The translations under genes were made by a program, and so were the position numbers. DNA of 64,000 nt from Thauera sp. GDN1 (GTDB taxonomy: Bacteria > Pseudomonadota > Gammaproteobacteria > Burkholderiales > Rhodocyclaceae), in assembly GCF_029223545.1 (NCBI RefSeq), contig NZ_CP097870.1, positions 3,782,001-3,846,000 of the forward strand, in the 5' to 3' direction. Shown piece by piece: positions 1 through 7,490 of the stretch. Within the stretch, counting starts at the first letter, position 1. Each line of letters opens with the position of its first letter. Below the pieces are notes generated by a model. That model saw nothing but the letters and a program-made list of their open reading frames with translations. It ran no database searches and was not told where the DNA came from.

Positions 1-753
1 GAACACCAGCCCGAACTGCTCCGGGCTGACGAAACCGATCCAGTGCGCATAGAGCGCACCAGCCAGCCCGGACAGCGCGCCACCGACGACGAAGGCCTGC
101 ATCTTCACCGCGGCGGGGGCGATGCCGCAGGCGGCGGCGGCCACCTCGTCGTCGCGCACCGCGCGCCAGGCGCGGCCGTGGCGCGAGCGCAGCAGGCGAC
201 GGCAGGCGAAGGCGGCGGCGGCGAAGGCGAGCACGCTCACCAGCGCCTGTGCCAGGGTCGAACCCGCACGCCAGCCGAAGATCGAGAACGCCCCCACCGT
301 CATCCCCGCGGCGCCGTGCGTCCACGCCTCGGCGCGCACCAGGGCCTCCTCGACGATCAGCGCGAAGGCGAGCGTGCTCATGCCGAAGTAGAGCCCGCCC
401 AGCCGGCGCGCGGGCAAGCTCGCCAGCGCGCCGCCGAGCGCACCCGCCGCCACTCCGGCCGGCAGCGCCAGCAGCGGCGGCAGGCCACGGGCCACGAGCA
501 CGGCCTGGGCATAGGCGCCGAGCGCCACCAGCGCCGCCTGGCCGAGCGCGATCTGCCCCGCCTGGCCTACCACGATCACCACGCCGAGGCCGGCGATCGC
601 GTAGGTCGCCACCAGGGTCGCCTTGCCGAGCGCGTAATCGGCGCCGAGCACGGCGACGGCGAGCGCCAGGATCAGCGCCCAAGGCAGCAGGCTGCGCAGC
701 GCACCCGGCAGCCTTGCGCCAGCCGCCTTGCCCTCACCCGGCAACCCGATCAT
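1..753 (-). CDS. livM: Branched-chain amino acid ABC transporter permease LivM (3' end outside window)
   Basis: Inner-membrane permease of an ABC importer for branched-chain or related amino acids. The visible 251 codons start at ATG 753 and run off the left edge, so the C-terminus is missing. Hydrophobic helices follow a short basic N-terminus, and the stretch VVGQAGQIALGQAALVALG is the typical LivM/BPD_transp_2 signature. A later segment with WRAVRDDEVAAAACGI matches the cytoplasmic coupling loop of the family. The start overlaps the livH stop (ATGA), so the two permeases are translationally coupled. The ATPases and the binding protein are presumably beyond the left edge. The exact substrate (Leu/Ile/Val, or amide/urea in relatives) cannot be decided from the sequence. 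Confidence 0.88.
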   Translation of the reverse strand, partial: MIGLPGEGKAAGARLPGALRSLLPWALILALAVAVLGADYALGKATLVATYAIAGLGVVIVVGQAGQIALGQAALVALGAYAQAVLVARGLPPLLALPAGVAAGALGGALASLPARRLGGLYFGMSTLAFALIVEEALVRAEAWTHGAAGMTVGAFSIFGWRAGSTLAQALVSVLAFAAAAFACRRLLRSRHGRAWRAVRDDEVAAAACGIAPAAVKMQAFVVGGALSGLAGALYAHWIGFVSPEQFGLVF

Positions 754-1625
754 GCCCCGCTCCGCCCGCCGCGACGCGCGCCCAGGCCCTGCGGGAAGAG
801 CAGCAGCGCCGCCATCAGCAGCGCATAGGGCACGACGTCCTTGACGCCTTCGGGCAGCGCCAGGCCGGCGAGGGCCTCGATGACGCCGAGCAGCACCCCC
901 GCCAGCAGCGCCCCCGGCAGGCTGGTGAGCCCGCCCAGCACCGCGGCAGGAAAGGCCTTCAGCGCGATCAGGCCCATGTTCAGATGCACGAAGGTCACCG
1001 GCGCCAGCAGCAGCCCGGCACAGGCCGCGAGCGCGGCGCCGAGCGCCCACGCCAGCGTGTGCATGCGCGCCACCGGCACGCCCATCAGCGCGGCGACGCG
1101 CGCGTCTTCGGAGCAGGCGCGCAGGGCGAGTCCGACGCGGGTGTAGCGGAAGAAGGCGGCGAGCAGCGCGGCGAGCACCACCGTCGCCAGCGTCACCCAC
1201 AGATGGCTGGCGGCCAGCACCAGCGGCCCGAGGGCGATGGTGTCCGCGGCGAAGGGCAGCCGGTGCACCTCCTGCGCCGCGGCGGGCACCGAGGCGACGC
1301 CGCCGCGCATCATCATCCCCAGGCCGAAGGTCAGCAGCACCGCGACCAGGTGCGGCTGGCCGAGCGCGCGGCGCAGCACCGCGCGTTCCAGTCCGGCGCC
1401 GAGCACGCCGACCGCCACCACCGCGACCGCGGCGGCGGCCAGCAGCGGCATCCCCACCTGCAGGTGCAGGCCGAGCGCGGCAAAGGCGCCCACCATCAGC
1501 AGGTCGCCCTGCATGAAGCTGACCGTCTCGGTGGCCTTGTAGATCAGCACGAAGGACAGCGCGACCAGGCCGTAGACACAGCCGGTCGCGACGCCACTGA
1601 GCAGGACCTGAAGGACGGAAAGCAT
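750..1625 (-). CDS. livH: Branched-chain amino acid ABC transporter permease LivH
   Basis: Second inner-membrane permease of the same importer, 291 aa and mostly transmembrane. The N-terminus MLSVLQVLLSGVATGCVYG followed by FVLIYKATETVSFMQGD is the classic LivH opening. I chose ATG 1625 because this motif normally begins at the first residues; an upstream in-frame start would add 19 residues of non-homologous, Pro-rich sequence. The stop overlaps the livM start by four bases. A strong 13-bp stem-loop lies 67 bases upstream of the start. It may separate this unit from the EF-hand gene further upstream on the same strand. Confidence 0.9.
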   Translation of the reverse strand: MLSVLQVLLSGVATGCVYGLVALSFVLIYKATETVSFMQGDLLMVGAFAALGLHLQVGMPLLAAAAVAVVAVGVLGAGLERAVLRRALGQPHLVAVLLTFGLGMMMRGGVASVPAAAQEVHRLPFAADTIALGPLVLAASHLWVTLATVVLAALLAAFFRYTRVGLALRACSEDARVAALMGVPVARMHTLAWALGAALAACAGLLLAPVTFVHLNMGLIALKAFPAAVLGGLTSLPGALLAGVLLGVIEALAGLALPEGVKDVVPYALLMAALLLFPQGLGARRGGRSGA

Positions 1626-1692
1626 AGGGGCGCAAGGATAGCCGATCGCGCTCCGGGGCGGCCCCGGGGGCGTTCCGGACACACATGAAGAA

Positions 1693-1741
1693 GGGCCGGT
1701 TCGCGAGCAGGAGGCGAATGCCCCTGTCCGCGAACCGGCCC
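1693..1741 (-). terminator. 13-bp perfect stem-loop, likely terminator of the EF-hand gene
   Basis: Bases 1693-1705 (gggccggttcgcg) are perfectly complementary to 1729-1741, with an additional cagg/cctg pairing inside the 23-nt loop. On the minus strand the stem is followed by a short pyrimidine run (CTTCTTC). It lies 36 bases after the stop of the 721-aa gene and before livH, where a terminator is expected. The T-tract is weak, so it could instead be a REP-like element. Confidence 0.5.
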
Positions 1742-1776
1742 CCGTACCGACCGGGAATCGGCCCGGCGCCCTGCGC

Positions 1777-3942
1777 TCAGCCGAGGAAACGGTCGAGGAA
1801 GCCCTGCCGCCACAGCACGACGGCGATCACGACCACGATCAGCAGGAACAGCCAGGTCCCCCAGGGGGTTTCCTTCTCCGCGTACGGGTCGGACAGCGAA
1901 CGCGCCGCGCCGGGCGGCAGCGCGGCCACACCGGTGAGCGCGCCGCCGAAGGGGATATTGATGCGCGCACGGGTATTCACCGCCCAGCCGTTGGCGTCGA
2001 GCAGCGGACCGAGGTTGCGCTGGCGCAGCTTGAGCCAGGCGAGCAGCATCGACGGGCCGGAGATCAGCACCACGATGCCGACGATGACCAGCGGCATCTG
2101 CCAGGCCGGCAGCGACAGGAAGCCCGACACCACGGCCGCCAGCGCGGTGCCCAATGCGCCGAGGGCGAGGCCGATGGCGGCGAAGATACCGGCGAACTTG
2201 GCGATGTCGAAAGGTGCCGCGGGTGCCGTAGCCGCGGCGGCGGGGGCTTCGACCTTGGCACCGGCATCGGCCACGCCGGCCGCGGCCTTGGCGTCGACCG
2301 CCTGGTCGCGCGCGGCAGCGAACTTGTGGATCTGGTCGCCGATCATGCGGCCGATGCGCTTGTACGGCGACCAGAAGGCCTGCCGTACGCTGATCGGCGC
2401 TTCCACGACCTTGACCACGCTGGCGTTCCAGTCGCGACCCAAGCGGTCGTAGAACACGCCGTTGCGGCCCGGGACCATCATCTCGTCGGCGTCACCGCCG
2501 GTCATCGCGGCGACGATGGTCATCGGCGCCTCGCCCTGGCGCGCGCACTCGCAATACACCAGGTAGGTGCCCGACAGCGGTGCGAGCGCGGCGTGGCGAC
2601 CCATGTCGGCCACCCGCAGGCAGAGCTCGCAGCTGCGCTGGTCGAGGTAGAGGGTGCCGGCCTGGAAGATGGCCTTCTCGTGACGGCCGTAGAAATCGCT
2701 GAGGGTGACGAAGTTGCGCAACAGCTTCACGAGGTCGCGGTTGTAGCGCGTCAGGCGCTCGAGCGCATCGACCTGGTCGGCTGCGGTTTCCGCGCCCAGA
2801 TCCTGCTGGATCAGGGCCTCGAGCGCGGCACGGGTGCCGCCGGAGAGCAGCGCGCGCAGCTCGGCGATGTCCGTCGCGGCGAGCGGGTTGGCCGGCTTGG
2901 TCCCCATCCAGGCGCGGTAGGCGGCGAAGCGCGCGGCGAGATCCTGCCACTCGGCATGGGAGAGTTCGTCGCGCTCGCCGAGGACGGGCCTGACCACCTC
3001 GTCGCGCAGCGCAGCGATCCCTGCTTCCCAGGCCGGATTGAGGCCGGCGCGCAAGGGCAGGCCACGGCCGGCGCCGACCAGGGCCAGCGGCAGCGCGGCG
3101 ACGCCCTCGGCATCGGTGCCGAGCGCCTGCACCGCCAGGCCGGCATAGGTGGTGTCGGCCGGATTCAGGGCGGCCGCGGCGCGCTCGTCGAAGGCCGCCA
3201 GGCGGCAGCGGGTGAAGTAGTCATCGACCTTGGCGCTCACCGCGTCGAACACGGCCGCGGCGGCCGCGGTGCCCGCGCCCAGCGGCAGCACGGTGGCGGC
3301 GTCGGCCTCGGCCTGGGCGTACCAGTCGGAGATGGCCTGGGCGGCGGCGAAGAAGGCGGTCACCCGCTCCTGGTCCACGCCGGGCTTGCCGCTGCGGTCC
3401 TCGGCGGCGCCGAAGCCGTCGATGATGAGCGCGATCGTGCGCGCGAGCTCGGCGTCGGTGGCGAGCTCGGCGGGGACGATCCCGTCGCCGTTGAAGTGCT
3501 CGGGCGCGAACAGGCGGGTAGTGTCGGCGACATCGGCGACGCCGACCGCGTCCGCATCCGCCTTGCCGACGTAGTCGAGCACCTTCCTCGCGGTCGCCAG
3601 CAGCTTCGCGCCTTCCGGGTGATCGGCGTCGATCGCGGCCAGCGGCAGGCCGTCGACGCCGCGGAACAGCACCTCGGGATCCTTGAGCACCGCGCACGCC
3701 CACTGCGTCGCGGCGAGGATCTCGGGCACACGGATGCGGCCGTCACCGTCGCCGTCGAGCAGCTGCAGCGTGCGGGTGTCGAACTCCAGGCCGGAGGTCG
3801 GGCAGGCGAGCACCGACCACAGCTTCTGGTCCAGTTCGCCAAGGTGGCGGAGGTCATCGACGGTCTCGATGCGGACCTGGTCGAAGCCCCCCGAGCGGAA
3901 GAACCGCCACTGGTAGCCCTTCTTGTTCTTCTCGCTGTTCAT
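1777..3942 (-). CDS. Large EF-hand-containing membrane protein of unknown function
   Basis: A 721-aa protein with no function I can name. It begins MNSEKNKKGYQW. Residues 63-74 form a textbook 12-residue EF-hand loop (D63, D65, D67, R69, I70, E74), suggesting calcium binding, and a second weaker acidic FNGDG motif lies near residue 170. The middle is a long helical, Ala-rich region with a Cys pair (SCELCLR). After an Ala/Pro linker come two adjacent transmembrane helices, a soluble stretch, and a final helix (WLFLLIVVVIAVVLW) close to the C-terminus. The start at ATG 3942 has AGGGAG upstream; a longer frame would add 17 residues without a ribosome site. It appears monocistronic, with a stem-loop after its stop. 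Confidence 0.75.
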   Translation of the reverse strand: MNSEKNKKGYQWRFFRSGGFDQVRIETVDDLRHLGELDQKLWSVLACPTSGLEFDTRTLQLLDGDGDGRIRVPEILAATQWACAVLKDPEVLFRGVDGLPLAAIDADHPEGAKLLATARKVLDYVGKADADAVGVADVADTTRLFAPEHFNGDGIVPAELATDAELARTIALIIDGFGAAEDRSGKPGVDQERVTAFFAAAQAISDWYAQAEADAATVLPLGAGTAAAAAVFDAVSAKVDDYFTRCRLAAFDERAAAALNPADTTYAGLAVQALGTDAEGVAALPLALVGAGRGLPLRAGLNPAWEAGIAALRDEVVRPVLGERDELSHAEWQDLAARFAAYRAWMGTKPANPLAATDIAELRALLSGGTRAALEALIQQDLGAETAADQVDALERLTRYNRDLVKLLRNFVTLSDFYGRHEKAIFQAGTLYLDQRSCELCLRVADMGRHAALAPLSGTYLVYCECARQGEAPMTIVAAMTGGDADEMMVPGRNGVFYDRLGRDWNASVVKVVEAPISVRQAFWSPYKRIGRMIGDQIHKFAAARDQAVDAKAAAGVADAGAKVEAPAAAATAPAAPFDIAKFAGIFAAIGLALGALGTALAAVVSGFLSLPAWQMPLVIVGIVVLISGPSMLLAWLKLRQRNLGPLLDANGWAVNTRARINIPFGGALTGVAALPPGAARSLSDPYAEKETPWGTWLFLLIVVVIAVVLWRQGFLDRFLG

Positions 3943-4066
3943 TGCATGCTCCCTGTCTGAAAAACCCCCGCACGCACGGGCATCGGCACTCACTCGGGAA
4001 TATTGCGCCGGAATCGGACGGGGAACAATCGTCGGCCCGGCGAAGTTGCCGATGACGGCCAGCCGC

Positions 4067-4708
4067 TCAGCCGTAGGCGCCGACGAAGGGGTTGCTGTCG
4101 CGCTCCTCGCCGAAGGTCGAGGTGGGGCCGTGGCCGGGGATGAAGGTGATGTCGTCGCCGAGCGGGAACAGCTTCTCGCGGATCGAGCGGATCAGGGTCT
4201 GGTGGTCGCCGCGCGGGAAGTCGGTGCGGCCGATGGAGCCGGCGAACAGCACGTCGCCGACGATCGCCAGGCGCGCCGCCTCATCGAAGAAGACGACGTG
4301 GCCGGGGGTGTGGCCGGGGGTGTGGATGACCTTCAGCACGACCTCGCCGACCGTCACCGTGTCGCCGTCGTGCAGCCAGCGGTCGGGCTCGAAGGACTCG
4401 ACGTCGGGGAAGCCGAACATCTTGCTCTGCTGCGGCATGCCCTCGATCCAGAAGCGGTCTTCCTCCTGCGGTCCCTCGACCGGCACGCCGAGCGCGCGCG
4501 CCAGCTTCGCGGTGCCGCCGGCGTGGTCGATGTGGCCGTGGGTGATCAGGATCTTCTCCACGCTCACGCCCAGCTCCGCCACCGCGGCGAGGATGCGCTC
4601 GACGTCGCCGCCGGGATCGACCACGGCGGCCTTCTTCGTGCGCTCGCACCACAGGATGCTGCAGTTCTGCTGGAAGGGGGTGACGGGGACGATGGTGGCC
4701 TGGATCAT
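4067..4708 (-). CDS. MBL-fold metallo-hydrolase (YcbL / glyoxalase II-like)
   Basis: A 213-aa metallo-beta-lactamase-fold hydrolase. The metal-binding signature HGHIDHAGG (HxHxDH) is near residue 57. Further metal ligands follow in HTPGHTPGH, the VGDVLFAGSIGRTDFPRGD block and the final HGPTST. The short length, without the C-terminal HAGH domain of classical glyoxalase II, matches the YcbL/GloB2 group of zinc hydrolases that can act on S-lactoylglutathione-type thioesters; the substrate is inferred. ATG 4708 is the start because MIQATIVPVTPFQQNC is the standard family N-terminus and AGGAG lies upstream. It is read in the same direction as gdhA but is separated from it by a repeat. Confidence 0.87.
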   Translation of the reverse strand: MIQATIVPVTPFQQNCSILWCERTKKAAVVDPGGDVERILAAVAELGVSVEKILITHGHIDHAGGTAKLARALGVPVEGPQEEDRFWIEGMPQQSKMFGFPDVESFEPDRWLHDGDTVTVGEVVLKVIHTPGHTPGHVVFFDEAARLAIVGDVLFAGSIGRTDFPRGDHQTLIRSIREKLFPLGDDITFIPGHGPTSTFGEERDSNPFVGAYG

Positions 4709-4781
4709 CGGAAGCGCTCCTGAGGATGTGGATTCGGCGCGCAGTTTAGCCGACGGGCGGATACCCGTCCGGCGCGTGAAC

Positions 4782-4849
4782 GTGGAAGCGGGCTTGCCCG
4801 CGAAGCAGCGCTCGATCAGAGGCCGATTCGCGGGCAAGCCCGCTTCCAC
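4782..4849. repeat. REP-like extragenic palindrome between gdhA and the MBL hydrolase
   Basis: A perfect 23-bp inverted repeat. Arm 4782-4804 pairs with arm 4827-4849 across a 22-nt spacer. Each arm itself contains the small palindrome gcgggcttgcccgc. The core resembles the REP units of pseudomonads and related proteobacteria. It may fold into a long hairpin in the gdhA 3' UTR and act as a transcript-stabilising or terminating element. Confidence 0.8.
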
Positions 4850-4871
4850 TGCTGCTACCGACGAAGAGCGA

Positions 4872-6215
4872 TCAGACCACGCCCTGGGCCAGCATGGCCT
4901 CGGCGACCTTGACGAAGCCGGCGACGTTGGCACCGTCGGCGTAGCTGACGCTGCCGTCCTCGCGCTGGCCGTACTTCAGGCAGGCGGCGTGGATGCCGAG
5001 CATGATCTCCTTCAGACGGGCATCGACCTCGTCGCGGGTCCACGACATGCGCATCGCGTTCTGGCTCATCTCCAGGCCGGAGGTGGCCACGCCACCGGCG
5101 TTGGAGGCCTTGCCCGGCGCGTACAGCACGCCGTTGTGCTCGAAGATCTTCACGGCTTCGGCGGTGCTCGGCATGTTGGCGCCCTCGGCCACGGCGATCA
5201 CGCCGTTCTTGACCAGGGTGGCGGCGTCGTTGCCGTCGAGTTCGTTCTGGGTCGCGCACGGCAGGGCGACGTCGACCGGCACGTGCCACGGGCGCACGCC
5301 CGGCTCGAAGCGGGCGCCGACGCGCTCGGCGTACTCGGAGACGCGGCCGTAGTAGTGGTTCTTGATCTCCATGAGGAGGGCGAGCTTCTCGGGGGTGAAG
5401 CCGGCCTCGTCGATCACGGTGCCGCTCGAGTCCGAGCAGGTGATCGGCTTGGCGCCGAGCTGCATCAGCTTCTCGATCGCGAACTGGGCGACGTTGCCCG
5501 AACCCGACACGGAGACGCGCAGGCCCTTGAAGTCGCGGCCGGCGTGCTCGAGCATCGCGTTGGCGAAGTAGACGGTGCCGTAGCCGGTCGATTCCGGACG
5601 GATCAGCGAACCGCCGAAGGACAGGCCCTTGCCTGTGAACACGCAGGCGGCGTTGTTCGACAGCTTCTTCATCATGCCGGCCATGAAGCCGACCTCGCGG
5701 CCGCCCACGCCGATGTCGCCGGCGGGCACGTCGGTGTCGGGACCGACGTGGCGATAGAGCTCGCTGATGAAGGCCTGGCAGAAGCGCATCACTTCACCCG
5801 GGCTGCGGCCCTTGGGATCGAAGTCGGAACCGCCCTTGCCGCCGCCCATCGGCAGCGTGGTGAGCGCGTTCTTGAAGGTCTGCTCGAAGGCGAGGAACTT
5901 CAGGATCGACAGGTTCACCGAGGGATGGAAGCGCAGGCCGCCCTTGTAGGGGCCGATCGCCGAGCTGTGCTGGATGCGGTAGCCGCGGTTGACCTGGACA
6001 TCACCCTTGTCGTCGACCCAGGACACGCGGAACATGATCACGCGTTCGGGTTCGATCAGTCGGTCGAGGAGCGCATTCTCGGCGTAGCGTTTGTTGGCCG
6101 AAATGAAGGGCCACAGGCTCTCCATGACCTCGCTGACCGCCTGCAGAAACTCGGGCTGGCCAGGATTGCGTTGTTCGACGTAGGCCAGAAACTCCTCGAG
6201 GGACTGATATTTCAT
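4872..6215 (-). CDS. gdhA: NADP-type glutamate dehydrogenase GdhA
   Basis: A 447-aa hexameric-type glutamate dehydrogenase that reductively aminates 2-oxoglutarate to glutamate for ammonium assimilation. The length equals that of the E. coli enzyme. Clear motifs are the substrate-binding Lys region KGGLRFHPSVN, the catalytic Lys segment LPMGGGKGGSDFDPKG, the PAGDIGVGGRE loop and the Rossmann motif SGSGNVAQ followed by CSDSSG. ATG 6215 (MKYQSLEEF) is chosen because it gives the family length; upstream in-frame codons would add 18 atypical residues. No strong ribosome site is visible. A 16-bp stem-loop lies about 50 bases upstream in the leader. Confidence 0.96.
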   Translation of the reverse strand: MKYQSLEEFLAYVEQRNPGQPEFLQAVSEVMESLWPFISANKRYAENALLDRLIEPERVIMFRVSWVDDKGDVQVNRGYRIQHSSAIGPYKGGLRFHPSVNLSILKFLAFEQTFKNALTTLPMGGGKGGSDFDPKGRSPGEVMRFCQAFISELYRHVGPDTDVPAGDIGVGGREVGFMAGMMKKLSNNAACVFTGKGLSFGGSLIRPESTGYGTVYFANAMLEHAGRDFKGLRVSVSGSGNVAQFAIEKLMQLGAKPITCSDSSGTVIDEAGFTPEKLALLMEIKNHYYGRVSEYAERVGARFEPGVRPWHVPVDVALPCATQNELDGNDAATLVKNGVIAVAEGANMPSTAEAVKIFEHNGVLYAPGKASNAGGVATSGLEMSQNAMRMSWTRDEVDARLKEIMLGIHAACLKYGQREDGSVSYADGANVAGFVKVAEAMLAQGVV

Positions 6216-6266
6216 GATGTTGGACCCATGGATTGATTGACGACAAGAAAAGTGAGCACACGCGCG

Positions 6267-6304
6267 CACGCGATGGCCTCGGGATTAACCGAGGCCATCG
6301 CGTG
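6267..6304. promoter_or_regulatory. Perfect 16-bp inverted repeat in the gdhA / LysM divergent promoter region
   Basis: Bases 6267-6282 (cacgcgatggcctcgg) pair perfectly with 6289-6304 around a 6-nt loop (gattaa). It sits between two divergent genes, 51 bases upstream of the gdhA ATG and about 200 bases upstream of the LysM gene. It cannot therefore be a 3' terminator of either one. It may be an operator or a leader hairpin of the gdhA mRNA. No T-tract follows on either side. Confidence 0.6.
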
Positions 6305-6509
6305 ATTGCGCATAATTGTGCATCAGATTCACCGTTCCGGTGCATGATTTTCGGCAAAACCATCCGCACCATGACAAGCACCTAAGCGCGCACTAATTCC
6401 GTGCCTGCTGACACCGGGGAACGAGGCCGGCGCCGCGCCCCGGGCGCATGGACCGCACCGACGCAAGCGTTTATGCTGGACGCGAGATTTCACACGACAG
6501 GAGGTTCAG

Positions 6510-6980
6510 ATGGGTCTGTTCGCATTCATCAAGGAAGCCGGCGAAAAGCTCTTCGGCACAGGCGAAGCCAAGGCTGCCGACCCGGCGACCGCCAACGCGA
6601 CGGCCGCGGAAGCGATCCACAACTACATCGTCGCCCTCAAGCTCGCGCCGCCCGACCTCGGTGTCAGCTTCGACGGCGCCCGCTCGCTGGTCACCGTTAC
6701 CGGCACCGCGCCGGACCAGGCCACGCGCGAGAAGATCCTGCTCGCCGCCGGCAACGTCGCCGGCGTCGCCGAGGTGGAGAACAAGCTGTCGGTCGCCCGC
6801 AAAGAACCGGAGGCGCAGTTCCACACCGTGGTGCGCGGCGACACCCTGTCGGCGATCGCGAAGAAGTTCTACGGCGACGCCAACAAGTACCCGGCGATCT
6901 TCGAGGCCAACAAGCCGATGCTGAGCCACCCGGACAAGATCTATCCGGGACAGGTGCTGCGCATTCCGTCGCAAGGCTGA
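6510..6980 (+). CDS. kbp: BON-LysM protein, Kbp (YgaU)-like
   Basis: A 156-aa soluble protein with a BON domain (about residues 30-95) and a C-terminal LysM domain (about 104-154, starting FHTVVRGDTLSAIAKKFYG and ending IYPGQVLRIP). This order and length match E. coli Kbp/YgaU, a potassium-binding protein; LysM domains in general bind peptidoglycan-like glycans. No signal peptide is visible, as in Kbp. The start has a strong GGAGG six bases upstream. An intrinsic terminator follows 24 bases after the stop, so the gene is probably monocistronic. The name rests on domain architecture. Confidence 0.83.
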   Translation: MGLFAFIKEAGEKLFGTGEAKAADPATANATAAEAIHNYIVALKLAPPDLGVSFDGARSLVTVTGTAPDQATREKILLAAGNVAGVAEVENKLSVARKEPEAQFHTVVRGDTLSAIAKKFYGDANKYPAIFEANKPMLSHPDKIYPGQVLRIPSQG

Positions 6981-7004
6981 GCGGCACGCGGCTTGCCCCC
7001 TGCA

Positions 7005-7036
7005 GGCCCGGGCTATTACGCTCGGGCCTTTCCTTT
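7005..7036 (+). terminator. Intrinsic terminator after the LysM gene
   Basis: Stem ggcccgggc (7005-7013) pairs with gctcgggcc (7020-7028), one mismatch, with a 6-nt loop. It is followed by the T-rich run tttccttttc. It lies between the LysM stop and the thioesterase start. Confidence 0.8.
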
Positions 7037-7067
7037 TCTCAAGCCCGCGCTCGACGCCGCCCTGCCC

Positions 7068-7490
7068 ATGGCCCGCATCAGGATCGACCTGCCCGAACGC
7101 TTCGCCTTCAGCACCGCCATCCCGCTGCTGATCTCCCACATCAACTACGGCAACCACCTCGACAACGCGCAGCTGCTGGGCGTGGTGTCCGAGGCCCGCC
7201 TGCGCTTCCTGAAGTCGATGGGCTACTCCGAGCTCGACGTCGAGGGCGTAGGCATCATCGTCGCCGATGCCGCCCTGCAATACCGCTCGGAGGCCTTCCA
7301 CGGCGAGAGCATGAAGGTCGACATGGCGGCCACCGACTTCGGCGAGTTCGGCTGCGACCTGGTGTGGCGCATGGCGGAGGCCGACAGCGGCCGCGAAGTC
7401 GCCCGCGGCAAGACCGGCATCGTGTTCTTCGACTACCGCGAACGGCGCAAGGTGCCGGTGCCGGCAGGTTTTCGTGCGCGCTTCGGCTGA
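7068..7490 (+). CDS. Acyl-CoA thioesterase, hotdog fold (4HBT family)
   Basis: A 140-aa single hotdog-domain protein. The segment SHINYGNHLDNAQLLGVVSEARLRFL carries the Asn/Asp/Glu pattern of 4-hydroxybenzoyl-CoA thioesterase-like enzymes, and FHGESMKVDM with RGKTGIVFFDY completes the fold. It likely hydrolyses an acyl-CoA in the cytoplasm; the acyl chain is unknown. The start at ATG 7068 (MARIRIDLPER) is preferred because an upstream TTG would place the preceding terminator inside the coding region. Its 3' end overlaps the next gene by 17 bases. Confidence 0.8.
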   Translation: MARIRIDLPERFAFSTAIPLLISHINYGNHLDNAQLLGVVSEARLRFLKSMGYSELDVEGVGIIVADAALQYRSEAFHGESMKVDMAATDFGEFGCDLVWRMAEADSGREVARGKTGIVFFDYRERRKVPVPAGFRARFG

